From: Streptomyces aurantiogriseus
GTDB lineage: Bacteria > Actinomycetota > Actinomycetes > Streptomycetales > Streptomycetaceae
Reading direction: 5' to 3'
Assembly (NCBI RefSeq): GCF_014649375.1
Contig: NZ_BMSX01000001.1
Coordinates: 675,648 to 739,647 of the forward strand
Length of the DNA stretch: 64,000 nt
Part shown: positions 24,571-33,418 of the stretch, one piece after another
How positions within the stretch are numbered: the stretch's first letter is position 1
Layout: every line of letters starts with the position of its first letter
Translations under genes and position numbers: made by a program
Notes under the pieces: model-generated
The model's input: the letters and a program-made list of their open reading frames with translations, nothing else
Databases searched by the model: none
What the model was told of the DNA's origin: nothing

Positions 24571-26727
24571 ATGTCCATTTCCAGTACTGATCACGTCGTC
24601 GTGCCCGAGAACGTCGAGAACATCGACAACGACGAGGCGACCAGCACCCCCGAGGTCACCTTCGAGGACCTCGGTCTCCCCGAGGGCGTCGTGCGCAAGC
24701 TCGCGCAGAACGGCGTGACCACCCCCTTCCCGATCCAGGCGGCGACCATCCCGGACGCCCTGGCCGGCAAGGACATCCTCGGCCGCGGCCGCACCGGCTC
24801 CGGCAAGACCCTCTCCTTCGGTCTGCCGACCCTGGCCCGTCTGTCCGGCGGCCGTACCGAGAAGCACAAGCCGCGCGCCGTCATCCTCACCCCGACCCGT
24901 GAGCTCGCGATGCAGGTCGCGGACGCGCTGCAGCCGTACGGCGACCAGCTCGGCCTGAAGATGAAGGTCGTCTGCGGCGGTACGTCCATGGGCAACCAGA
25001 TCTACGCCCTGGAGCGCGGTGTCGACGTGCTCGTCGCCACCCCGGGCCGGCTGCGCGACATCATCAACCGCGGCGCCTGCTCCCTGGAGGACGTCGAGGT
25101 CGCCGTCCTCGACGAGGCCGACCAGATGTCCGACCTGGGCTTCCTGCCCGAGGTGACCGAGCTGCTGGACCAGGTGCCGGCGGGCGGTCAGCGGATGCTC
25201 TTCTCCGCGACGATGGAGAACGAGATCAAGACCCTCGTCGACCGGTACCTGAACGACCCGGTCTCGCACGAGGTGGACGCCGCCCAGGGCGCGGTGACGA
25301 CCATGTCGCACCACATCCTGATCGTGAAGCCGAAGGACAAGGCGCCGGTGACGGCTGCCATCGCTTCCCGCAAGGGCCGCACCATCATCTTCGTCCGCAC
25401 CCAGCTGGGCGCCGACCGTGTCGCCGAGCAGCTGCGCGAGGCGGGTGTGAAGGCCGACGCGCTGCACGGCGGCATGACGCAGGGCGCGCGGACGCGGACG
25501 CTGGCCGACTTCAAGGACGGGTACGTCAACGTCCTCGTCGCCACCGACGTCGCCGCCCGCGGCATCCACGTCGACGGCATCGACCTGGTCCTGAACGTGG
25601 ACCCGGCCGGCGACCACAAGGACTACCTGCACCGCGCCGGCCGTACGGCGCGCGCCGGTCGTACGGGCACGGTCGTCTCCCTGTCGCTGCCGCACCAGCG
25701 GCGTCAGATCTTCCGTCTGATGGAGGACGCCGGCGTCGACGCCGGGCGGCACATCATCCAGGGCGGCGCGGCCTTCGACCCGGAGGTCGCCGAGATCACC
25801 GGCGCCCGCTCGATGACCGAGGTCCAGGCCGAGTCCGCGGGCAACGCCGCGCAGCAGGCCGAGCGTGAGGTCGCCCACCTCACCAAGCAGCTGGAGCGTG
25901 CGCAGCGCCGCGCGGCCGAGCTGCGCGAGGAGGCCGACCGGCTGGTCGCCCGGGTCGCCCGCGAGCGGGGCGAGGACCCGGAGGCGGCGGTGGCCGAGGC
26001 GCAGGCGTCGGCCGAGGCCCAGGCGTCGGCTGTCGAGACCGTCGGGACCGTCGAGGCTCCGGCCGTGGCCGAGGTCTCCCTGCCGGAGCAGCGGGCCCCG
26101 CGGGACACCGACCGGGGCGAGCGCGGCGGGCGGTCGTTCGAGCGGGACCGTGACGACCGTGGTGGCCGTTCGTTCGAGCGGCGGGACGACCGGGGTGGCT
26201 TCCGCCGGGACGAGCGGGGTGACCGCGGTGACCGCGGCGGCTTCAACCGTGACCGTGACCGGGACCGTGGGTTCAACCGGGACCGGGACGACCGTGGCGG
26301 CCGTGGCTTCGAGCGGCGCGACGACCGTCGTCCGTTCAACCGGGACGACCGGGGTGGGCGCGGCTTCGAGCGGCGTGACGACCGGGGCGGCCGGTCCTTC
26401 GAGCGGCGCGACGAGCGTCGTCCGTTCGACCGTGACCGCGACCGTGGCTTCGGCCGGGACCGTGACGACCGTGGCGGCCGTTCGTTCGAGCGCCGCGACG
26501 ACCGGGGTGGCTTCCGCCGGGACGACCGCGGCGGCCACCGTGCCGGCGACCGTCCGTTCAACCGCGACCGCCGCGACGACCGCCCGGGCTTCCGCACCGG
26601 CGGCCACGACCGCCCGTACGGCCGCCGCGACGACCACCGCCGTGACGACCACCGCCGTGACGACCACCGCGGCGGCGGCTCCTTCGGGCGCCGCGAGGAC
26701 AAGCCGCGCTGGAAGCGCAACGGCTGA
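24571..26727 (+). CDS. DEAD-box RNA helicase with Arg/Asp/Gly-rich repeat tail
   Basis: This 718-residue protein has the Q-motif region FPIQAATIPDAL and motif I GRGRTGSGKT. Motif II is VLDEADQM, motif III is FSATM, and motif VI is HRAGRTARAG. After the two RecA domains (to about residue 400) there is a coiled, Ala/Glu-rich stretch. A tail of over 200 residues follows, made of degenerate repeats such as RDDRGGRSFERR and RDERGDRGDRGGFNR. Such RGG-like tails bind RNA and promote condensates or degradosome contacts. Likely role: mRNA turnover or ribosome assembly, possibly cold-responsive. It is followed by a 17-bp terminator. Confidence 0.95.
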   Translation: MSISSTDHVVVPENVENIDNDEATSTPEVTFEDLGLPEGVVRKLAQNGVTTPFPIQAATIPDALAGKDILGRGRTGSGKTLSFGLPTLARLSGGRTEKHKPRAVILTPTRELAMQVADALQPYGDQLGLKMKVVCGGTSMGNQIYALERGVDVLVATPGRLRDIINRGACSLEDVEVAVLDEADQMSDLGFLPEVTELLDQVPAGGQRMLFSATMENEIKTLVDRYLNDPVSHEVDAAQGAVTTMSHHILIVKPKDKAPVTAAIASRKGRTIIFVRTQLGADRVAEQLREAGVKADALHGGMTQGARTRTLADFKDGYVNVLVATDVAARGIHVDGIDLVLNVDPAGDHKDYLHRAGRTARAGRTGTVVSLSLPHQRRQIFRLMEDAGVDAGRHIIQGGAAFDPEVAEITGARSMTEVQAESAGNAAQQAEREVAHLTKQLERAQRRAAELREEADRLVARVARERGEDPEAAVAEAQASAEAQASAVETVGTVEAPAVAEVSLPEQRAPRDTDRGERGGRSFERDRDDRGGRSFERRDDRGGFRRDERGDRGDRGGFNRDRDRDRGFNRDRDDRGGRGFERRDDRRPFNRDDRGGRGFERRDDRGGRSFERRDERRPFDRDRDRGFGRDRDDRGGRSFERRDDRGGFRRDDRGGHRAGDRPFNRDRRDDRPGFRTGGHDRPYGRRDDHRRDDHRRDDHRGGGSFGRREDKPRWKRNG

Positions 26728-26750
26728 CCGCAACGGTCCAGGTGAGTGAA

Positions 26751-26794
26751 CGCCGTGGCCCCCACCGACTCTCCGGTGGGGGCCACGGCGTTTT
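26751..26794 (+). terminator. Terminator of the DEAD-box gene
   Basis: A 17-bp perfect stem around CGCCGTGGCCCCCACCG is followed by TTTT at 26791-26794. Confidence 0.92.
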
Positions 26795-26942
26795 CCGTGC
26801 CCGCGCTGTCCGAAACCCCTTTCTCCGGGGCTGTGGAACGGCTGTAGGATCAGCCGACTTGTGAGACGGATGTGACGGCCGGGGGGCCGAGGGCGCCGGA
26901 GTGGTGTCCAGCCCGTCTCCGCGTTCCCGGGGAGGGACCCTC

Positions 26943-29900
26943 TTGGCTCGCCATGGCCTCGTACGTCTGCGTCTTGTCGCCGCTTCCGCCGTGTTGGCGG
27001 CGGGTCTGAGTCCGTTGTTGCCGTCGAGCGCGGTGGCGGACGGGGCGGTGGAGACGGTGGTGCCGGCGGCGTTGCGCGACACGTACACCTCGGGTGCGCT
27101 CTACGGCGGGCTCACGAACTACGGACAGGACGGTGCCGGCGCCCAGGGTGTCTTCCACACCCTGGAGGGTTCCGGGCTCGTATGGACGCGGTACGCGGAC
27201 GGCATGTCCGTGAAGGTGGTGTACCCGACGGGGACCATCGGCTACGGGACGACCGGCGGCGACGTCTTCTGGCACCGCTTCGCGGGCGGCCGGGTCGATC
27301 TGTGGAACGCGGCCGACGGCACGACGCACACCGTTCGGATACCCGAGGGCCTGTCCATGCTCACCGCCTACGACGACCTGGTGGTCGCGTCCCGCGCGGT
27401 GCAGGACGAGAGCGGGACATCCCGGCGGGAGGTGCACCTGCTGTTCCCGGAGGCCGACGGCAGCACGCGTGACGTGCTGGTCACGGGGGTGCCTGAGGGG
27501 GTGACCCTCGGGTTCCCCAGGGGCGGGGACGCCGACGGCCTGCTGTTCCACGCCGGGCAGCCGAGCGGGCCGTACCTGTCCGTCATGGTCGATCGGAGGA
27601 CCGGACAGGTCACGGGCTGGACCGAGCCGGTATCGACGGCGTATCTCAAGGCAAGTGTCACCAGCGATTACGTGGTCTGGTTCACGGGAAGCCAGAAGGC
27701 CGCGCTTGTGTACTCCCGCTCCGACCTGTCCGCCCCGCCGGTCTCGGTCCCGCTCGACGGCGTCAGCGACACATCCTCGGTGGTGGACCTTGCAGTGGTC
27801 GGCGACTGGCTGGTCTACCAGACGGGTACCTCCACCAGGACGATTGCCACCCCCATCGCGGGCGGCTCCTCGGTGACGTTGCTGCCCTCTTCCAACCGGT
27901 CCCTCTCCGGTGTCTCAAACGGCACCGCCCTCGCCGTCGGCCGTACGACGTCCGCTACTGATGACTGGGGCGTTCAGCGCATCCAGCCCGGTCCCGACGG
28001 CACCCCGGTCGTCACCCAGGTCAAGGCCCTGCCCAAGCCGCCGCTAATCGTTCAGGGGCTCTCCCTGAGTCACGGGAAACTGGTCGTTGCGGACTACGAC
28101 CTCAACGGCGGCAGGGAGGTCTCCGGCCGGACCGTCGCCGCGACCGGGAGCCCGACCTTCGGCGCGCGCACCACGTACAGCCGCAGGCTCGACGCCTGCG
28201 CAAGCACCGACCCTGCCTGCGCCCTCTTCCACGGCACCGACGACGGCCGGATCGCCTGGGTCTCGCACGGGACGAGCTCCGACACGATCATGGTCGACGG
28301 GCTTGGCGGCGACAACTGGTCGCGTACCAACCTGCAGAGCGGACGCCTCACGGACGTCTCCGGCCGGTTCCTGATCTACACGGGCACCACCCAGCAGTAC
28401 GTCTTCCGTATCGGCGGCACCGGTATCGCGACCGTCACCCGCACCCCCGGCCCCGCCGCCCTCTCCGGCGACACCCTGTGGACCCCGGGCGCGACCCCGG
28501 GAACTCTGACGGCGTACGACCTGACCGCCAAGAAGACCACCGAGACCCTCACCACCGACGTCGGCTGCACCCCCACCGACCTCCAGGCGCTGGGCCGCTG
28601 GATCTACTGGACCTGTGACGGGCGCGCGGGCGTTTACGACCGTACGGCGCGCAAGTCCGTGCCGGTGCCGGCCGACGAGGCCGCGCTCGGCGACGGGTAC
28701 GTCGTCACGCACGACAAGCAGGCCGGGAAGCTGGTCCTTACGACGGTGGACGACGGCACACCCGCCAGCCGGGTCATCGGCGATCTGCCCGACACCGGCG
28801 TCTCGCAGCGTGACGTGCGCTGGACCGTGGACGAGTCCGGGGCGAACGCGGCCTACGTCGACGCGCAGGAGCGGGTGCACTTGGTGCCCTCGGGGGTGCC
28901 ACAGCAGCCGCTGCGGCAGCTGGAGCCCGCTCAGAGCGTGACCCAGACGTCTCCCGGTTACCGCACCCTCACGACGGTGCTGCTGTCGAAGCCGGCCGCG
29001 GGCTGGGTGCTGGACGTCCGCAGCAAGGCGACGGGCAAGCACGTCGGCGGCACGGACGGCGGTGCCGTGCGCGGGGCGCTGAAGGTCGACTGGGACGGCA
29101 GCGCGCTGTCCGGAGGGAGGCCCGTTCCGAACGGCTCCTACGACTGGACGCTGACCGTCAAGCCCGCCGACGGCGTCGGCGATCCGCTGGTGGTGCGGGG
29201 CACGGTCCGGATGGTGGGCGGCAGTGCCGTGTTCCACGACTACGTGGGGCCCGGGTCGAAGCCGGACGGTGTCGGCGACATGCTGACCATGCCCGCCACG
29301 GGCACCCTGACCTACCAGCAGGGCACGGGCCAGGGCACGTTCTCCGGCCAGGTCAGCGGTTCCGGCTGGCCGAGCGGCATCAAGGCGGTGCCCTTCGGGG
29401 ACCTGAGCGGCGACCGCTGCAACGACGTCCTCGTCCGGCTGAGCAGCGGGGCGCTGCGCCTGTACCGGACGGGCTGCGGTGCCGCGGTGCAGCCCACGTC
29501 GCCGTACACCACGCTGGGCACCAGCGGCTGGACCCAGTTCGACGTCATGACCTCGCCGGGCGATGTGACCAAGGACGGCCTGCCCGACCTGATCGCCCGC
29601 AACCCCTCGACCGGCAAGGTGTACCTGTACAAGGGCACGGCCACCGGCAAGCTGTCCGCGCCCGTGAAGCTCTACGACGACTGGAAGACGTACAAGAAGA
29701 TCGTCGGTGTAGGTGACCTCAACGGCGACGGCATCGGCGACCTCATCGCGCAGGACAAGGCGAACAACCTGTACCGCTACCTCGGCAAGGGCAACGGCAC
29801 CTTCACCGCCCGCGTGAAGCTGTTCGCCAACTGGGGCGCGTCGTACAACGCGGTCGTCGGCGTCGGGGACATCACCGGTGACGGAAAGGCCGACCTCGTC

Positions 29901-30011
29901 GCGCGGGACACCGCGGGTGGGCTGTACCGGCTCCCCGGCACCGGGACGGGCACGTTCGGGGCGCGGGTGAAGATCGGCGCGGGCTGGCAGAACTACAAGG
30001 GCCTTTTCTAG
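26943..30011 (+). CDS. Secreted FG-GAP/VCBS repeat protein
   Basis: This large secreted protein has about 1022 residues. I prefer the TTG at 26943, six bases after GGGGAGGG, over an in-frame GTG at 26901 with no ribosome binding site. A Sec signal peptide (RLRLVAASAVLAAGLSPLLP, then AVADG) covers the first 30 residues. The middle 600 residues repeat a beta-propeller-like pattern with no named motif that I recognise. A FlgD-like Ig fold (VPNGSYDWTLTVKP) and four C-terminal FG-GAP repeats (GDVTKDGLPDL, GDLNGDGIGDL, GDITGDGKADL) follow. It may be a surface adhesin or enzyme-associated propeller. It stands alone. Confidence 0.88.
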   Translation: MARHGLVRLRLVAASAVLAAGLSPLLPSSAVADGAVETVVPAALRDTYTSGALYGGLTNYGQDGAGAQGVFHTLEGSGLVWTRYADGMSVKVVYPTGTIGYGTTGGDVFWHRFAGGRVDLWNAADGTTHTVRIPEGLSMLTAYDDLVVASRAVQDESGTSRREVHLLFPEADGSTRDVLVTGVPEGVTLGFPRGGDADGLLFHAGQPSGPYLSVMVDRRTGQVTGWTEPVSTAYLKASVTSDYVVWFTGSQKAALVYSRSDLSAPPVSVPLDGVSDTSSVVDLAVVGDWLVYQTGTSTRTIATPIAGGSSVTLLPSSNRSLSGVSNGTALAVGRTTSATDDWGVQRIQPGPDGTPVVTQVKALPKPPLIVQGLSLSHGKLVVADYDLNGGREVSGRTVAATGSPTFGARTTYSRRLDACASTDPACALFHGTDDGRIAWVSHGTSSDTIMVDGLGGDNWSRTNLQSGRLTDVSGRFLIYTGTTQQYVFRIGGTGIATVTRTPGPAALSGDTLWTPGATPGTLTAYDLTAKKTTETLTTDVGCTPTDLQALGRWIYWTCDGRAGVYDRTARKSVPVPADEAALGDGYVVTHDKQAGKLVLTTVDDGTPASRVIGDLPDTGVSQRDVRWTVDESGANAAYVDAQERVHLVPSGVPQQPLRQLEPAQSVTQTSPGYRTLTTVLLSKPAAGWVLDVRSKATGKHVGGTDGGAVRGALKVDWDGSALSGGRPVPNGSYDWTLTVKPADGVGDPLVVRGTVRMVGGSAVFHDYVGPGSKPDGVGDMLTMPATGTLTYQQGTGQGTFSGQVSGSGWPSGIKAVPFGDLSGDRCNDVLVRLSSGALRLYRTGCGAAVQPTSPYTTLGTSGWTQFDVMTSPGDVTKDGLPDLIARNPSTGKVYLYKGTATGKLSAPVKLYDDWKTYKKIVGVGDLNGDGIGDLIAQDKANNLYRYLGKGNGTFTARVKLFANWGASYNAVVGVGDITGDGKADLVARDTAGGLYRLPGTGTGTFGARVKIGAGWQNYKGLF

Positions 30012-30059
30012 CCAAGTCGTGACGTGTGTCACGCCCCCGGCGAGGGAATTGCTGGGGGC

Positions 30060-31586
30060 ATGACAGATGACGCCAAAGCGAGTGGGCTGTCTGACGAGGA
30101 ACGGCTGGCCCAGCTCGGTTACACGCAGGTTCTCGCCCGCCGCATGTCGGCGTTCTCCAACTACGCGGTCTCCTTCACGATCATCTCGGTGCTCTCGGGA
30201 TGTCTGACGCTGTATCTGTTCGGCATGAACACCGGTGGCCCGGCGGTGATCACCTGGGGCTGGGTGGCCGTCGGGCTCATGACGCTGTTCGTCGGGATGT
30301 CGATGGCCGAGATCTGCTCGGCGTACCCGACGTCGGCCGGTCTGTACTTCTGGGCGCACCGGCTGGCGCCGCCCCGGAGCGCGGCCGCGTGGGCCTGGTT
30401 CACGGGGTGGTTCAACGTGCTGGGGCAGGTGGCGGTGACCGCCGGGATCGACTTCGGGGCCGCGTCCTTCCTCGGCGCGTACCTGAACCTCCAGTTCGAC
30501 TTCGAGGTGACGCCCGAACGGACCATCCTGCTGTTCGCGGCGATCCTGCTGCTGCACGGCCTGCTGAACACCTTCGGCGTGCGCATCGTCGCGCTGCTGA
30601 ACAGCGTGAGCGTGTGGTGGCACGTGCTGGGGGTCGCGGTCATCGTGGGTGCGCTCACCTTCGCCCCCGACAAGCACCAGTCCGCGTCCTTCGTCTTCGG
30701 CGAGTTCGTCAACAACACGGGATGGGGCAGCGGGGTGTACGTGGTGCTGCTGGGGCTGCTGATGGCCCAGTACACCTTCACCGGCTACGACGCCTCCGCC
30801 CACATGACGGAGGAGACCCACGACGCGTCGACGGCCGGCCCGAAGGGCATCGTGCGGTCCATCTGGACGTCCTGGATCGCCGGCTTCGTCCTCCTCCTCG
30901 GCTTCACCTTCGCGATCCAGTCCTACGAGGGCGCCCTCACGTCGCCGACCGGCGCGCCGCCCGCCCAGATCCTCCTCGACGCCCTCGGCGCGACCGCGGG
31001 CAAGCTGCTCCTGCTCGTCGTGATCGGCGCCCAGCTCTTCTGCGGGATGGCGTCCGTGACGGCCAACAGCCGCATGATCTACGCCTTCTCCCGTGACGGC
31101 GCCCTGCCCTTCTCGCGCGTCTGGCACACGGTCAGCCCGCGCACCCGTACGCCCGTCGCCGCGGTGTGGCTGGCGGCCGGCGGCGCGCTGCTGCTGGGCC
31201 TGCCGTACCTGATCAACGTCACGGCGTACGCGGCCGTCACCTCGATCGCGGTGATCGGCCTCTACATCGCCTACGTCATCCCCACGCTGCTGCGCCTGCG
31301 CAAGGGCGAGGCCTTCGAACGCGGGCCGTGGCACCTGGGCCGGTGGTCGCGGGCGGTGGGCGTGGTGTCGGTGACCTGGGTGGCCGTCATCACGGTCCTC
31401 TTCATGCTGCCCCAGGTCTCCCCGGTGACATGGGAGACCTTCAACTACGCCCCGGTCGCCGTCCTGGTCGTCCTCGGCTTCGCCGCTGTCTGGTGGGTGG
31501 CCTCGGCCCGGCACTGGTTCCTCAACCCGGCGCACAAGAAGACGGCGGCCCGGGAGGCGGTGACGGCCGAAACGGCGGATCCGTGA
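30060..31586 (+). CDS. APC-family amino acid permease
   Basis: This 508-residue membrane protein has 12 predicted helices and belongs to the amino acid-polyamine-organocation superfamily, GABA/choline-permease branch. The N-terminus is soluble (MTDDAKASGLSDEERLAQLG). TM1 and the unwound region read SNYAVSFTIISVLSG and FGMNTGGPAVITWGW, and the conserved QYTFTGYDASAHMTEET segment lies in the middle. The likely substrate is an amino acid or GABA-like compound taken up with protons. No catabolic gene is adjacent. Confidence 0.9.
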   Translation: MTDDAKASGLSDEERLAQLGYTQVLARRMSAFSNYAVSFTIISVLSGCLTLYLFGMNTGGPAVITWGWVAVGLMTLFVGMSMAEICSAYPTSAGLYFWAHRLAPPRSAAAWAWFTGWFNVLGQVAVTAGIDFGAASFLGAYLNLQFDFEVTPERTILLFAAILLLHGLLNTFGVRIVALLNSVSVWWHVLGVAVIVGALTFAPDKHQSASFVFGEFVNNTGWGSGVYVVLLGLLMAQYTFTGYDASAHMTEETHDASTAGPKGIVRSIWTSWIAGFVLLLGFTFAIQSYEGALTSPTGAPPAQILLDALGATAGKLLLLVVIGAQLFCGMASVTANSRMIYAFSRDGALPFSRVWHTVSPRTRTPVAAVWLAAGGALLLGLPYLINVTAYAAVTSIAVIGLYIAYVIPTLLRLRKGEAFERGPWHLGRWSRAVGVVSVTWVAVITVLFMLPQVSPVTWETFNYAPVAVLVVLGFAAVWWVASARHWFLNPAHKKTAAREAVTAETADP

Positions 31587-31676
31587 CCGATCTTCGTCCT
31601 CCGGCAGGGCCGTGTCCCCGATACCCGATCGGAGACACGGCCTCGTCCGGCTATGCTCGGGGTGGCAACATCGCCT

Positions 31677-31749
31677 GGGCCCTTAGCTCAATTGGCAGAG
31701 CAGTGGACTTTTAATCCATTGGTTGTGGGTTCGAGTCCCACAGGGCCTA
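31677..31749 (+). tRNA. tRNA-Lys (UUU)
   Basis: 73 nt with acceptor GGGCCCT/AGGGCCT (terminal G-U), anticodon loop CTTTTAA, T-loop TTCGAGT and discriminator A. Confidence 0.97.
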
Positions 31750-31755
31750 CCCAGA

Positions 31756-31789
31756 AGCCCCAGGTCAGAGACGTGTCTGGCCTGGGGCT
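31756..31789 (+). terminator. Hairpin after tRNA-Lys
   Basis: A 9-bp GC-rich stem AGCCCCAGG / CCTGGGGCT, extended by TCAGA/TCTGG partial pairing, lies immediately after the tRNA. Confidence 0.65.
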
Positions 31790-31874
31790 GAGGTGTGTTC
31801 CGGGGCGTGCGGATCATTTGCTCCGGGCCGCCGGGCGTGGCTGCCGCCGGCCTCGGCAGGGGTGCGCCCGGGAA

Positions 31875-32426
31875 TCAGCCACGGCGTGGTCGCACCACGA
31901 GGGGCGCGGACATGGACAGGCCCACGAGGTCGGTCCACACGGCGTCACCGACTCCGTCGATGGTGGCTTTCGCGGCGCGTTCCTCGGTGGTGAGGACGCC
32001 CAGGCCGGCCCGGACGTCGTAGGGCAGGTGGTCGAAGGCCAGCCGGCGGCCGACGTAGTCCAGGACGGAGCCGGCCTGCTTGATGTCCGGGTCGTTGGTG
32101 AGACCGGAGGGCTCGAAGCGCATCCCGACGTAGTCGGCGAGCAGGACCTCCAGAGGGACACCGTGCTGGAGACCCCGGGTGAGGGTCGTGGAGAAGGCGT
32201 CCATCATCCCCGCGAGCGTGGATCCCTGCTTGGCCATGCGGACCATCACTTCGGCGACCCGCCCGTCGGGGGTGCGGGCGACGGTGAGGTACCCCTTGCC
32301 CTCGCCGACGGTGAACGACCGGGTCGTCGACTGCAGGCGCCTCGGGCGGCGCGGTACGGCGGGTCGGGGTGCCGTCCGCTCGTCGCTGGTCGCCCGCGTC
32401 GTACCGTCCCCGAACCATTCGGTCAT
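31875..32426 (-). CDS. Stand-alone protein resembling the C-terminal region of class II ribonucleotide reductase NrdJ
   Basis: This 183-residue protein starts at the ATG at 32426 behind GTGAGGAC. Residues from about 38 onward (TRSFTVGEGKGYLTVARTPD, then VMVRMAKQGSTLAGMMDAFS, GVPLEVLLADYVGMRFEPSG, NDPDIKQAGSVLDYVGRRLA) match the segment near the end of B12-dependent NrdJ. The catalytic barrel, the cobalamin-binding part and the terminal Cys pairs are all missing. It therefore cannot be a reductase by itself and may be a regulatory or partner-binding domain of NrdJ, or an independent family. It is divergent from an LRR-protein gene and next to tRNA-Lys. Confidence 0.8.
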   Translation of the reverse strand: MTEWFGDGTTRATSDERTAPRPAVPRRPRRLQSTTRSFTVGEGKGYLTVARTPDGRVAEVMVRMAKQGSTLAGMMDAFSTTLTRGLQHGVPLEVLLADYVGMRFEPSGLTNDPDIKQAGSVLDYVGRRLAFDHLPYDVRAGLGVLTTEERAAKATIDGVGDAVWTDLVGLSMSAPLVVRPRRG

Positions 32427-32678
32427 GAACGTCCTCACTCGTCGTCGATCCGTAGTGGCGAAATCGGGCAGAGCGCACCCATGCACACAATCTGTGGGCA
32501 TCAAATCTCCGATGACCACAACATGTTGGGGTTCACCATAGGGAGGGAAGGTCATCGCCACCAACCTCGGCACGCCGGGGCCGGCCCTATACGGCCTCGA
32601 CGGGTAATGCTGTCGTCGATCGCGACCCTGCTGCGAGTCTTCGTCCGACCCGTCGGCACACCGAGAAGGGATCACGCC

Positions 32679-33398
32679 GTGCCGCACGTGCTGAACCTCT
32701 GGCGTCAACAGCTGGGAAAAGTACCCGAGTCGGTCTGGCAGGACACCGAACTCCAGGTGCTGATCCTCGCGGACAACGGGCTCACGGACCTCCCGCCCGA
32801 GATCGGACGGTTGCACCGGCTCGCCACCCTGGACCTCGGCCACAACCACCTCACCTCGGTGCCCGCCGAACTGGGCGACCTGGCCGGCCTCAGCGGCTGC
32901 CTCTACCTGCACGACAACAAGCTGTCGGAGGTCCCGGACTCGCTGGGAAACCTGACGCGGCTGCGCTACCTCAACGTCGGCGAGAACACCCTCACCGCCC
33001 TGCCCGAGACCATCGGCCGCATGACCGGCCTGATCGAACTCCGGGCCCAGCACAACCGGCTCACCACGCTGCCCGAAGGGATCGGCGCCCTCCGCGGCCT
33101 GCGCGAGCTCTGGCTGCGGGGCAACGTGCTCGACAGCCTGCCGACGTCCATGGCCGACCTCTGCGAACTGCGCCACCTGGACCTGAGGGAGAACGCCCTC
33201 GCCGAACTTCCGGAGGCGATGGCGGGCCTGCCCCGACTGCGCCAGCTCGACGTGCGAAGCAACCGCCTCACACGGCTGCCGGACTGGGTCGTCGACATGC
33301 CCGCGCTGGAGAAGCTGGACCTGCGCTGGAACGCCTGCGAACCCTCCCCGTCGTTGCTGACGGAACTGGAGCGGCGAGGGTGCGTCGTCCTCCTGTAG
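32679..33398 (+). CDS. Leucine-rich repeat protein
   Basis: This 239-residue cytoplasmic protein is made of about eight bacterial-type LRRs with the pattern LxxLxLxxNxLTxLPexIgxL (for example LATLDLGHNHLTSVP and LRELWLRGNVLDSLP). It has no signal peptide. The GTG start at 32679 follows GAAGGGA. The short N-terminal cap reads MPHVLNLWRQQLGKVPESVW. Probably a protein-protein interaction module. The partner is unknown. It is convergent with the phosphatase gene (20-bp gap). Confidence 0.88.
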   Translation: MPHVLNLWRQQLGKVPESVWQDTELQVLILADNGLTDLPPEIGRLHRLATLDLGHNHLTSVPAELGDLAGLSGCLYLHDNKLSEVPDSLGNLTRLRYLNVGENTLTALPETIGRMTGLIELRAQHNRLTTLPEGIGALRGLRELWLRGNVLDSLPTSMADLCELRHLDLRENALAELPEAMAGLPRLRQLDVRSNRLTRLPDWVVDMPALEKLDLRWNACEPSPSLLTELERRGCVVLL

Positions 33399-33418
33399 AG
33401 GTAGACGGAAGCTGCTGC

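Noticed and set aside
31677..31749. tRNA-Lys as integration site of a mobile element
   Set aside because: No integrase, no repeated 3' end of the tRNA within the following 10 kb and no drop in codon bias was seen.
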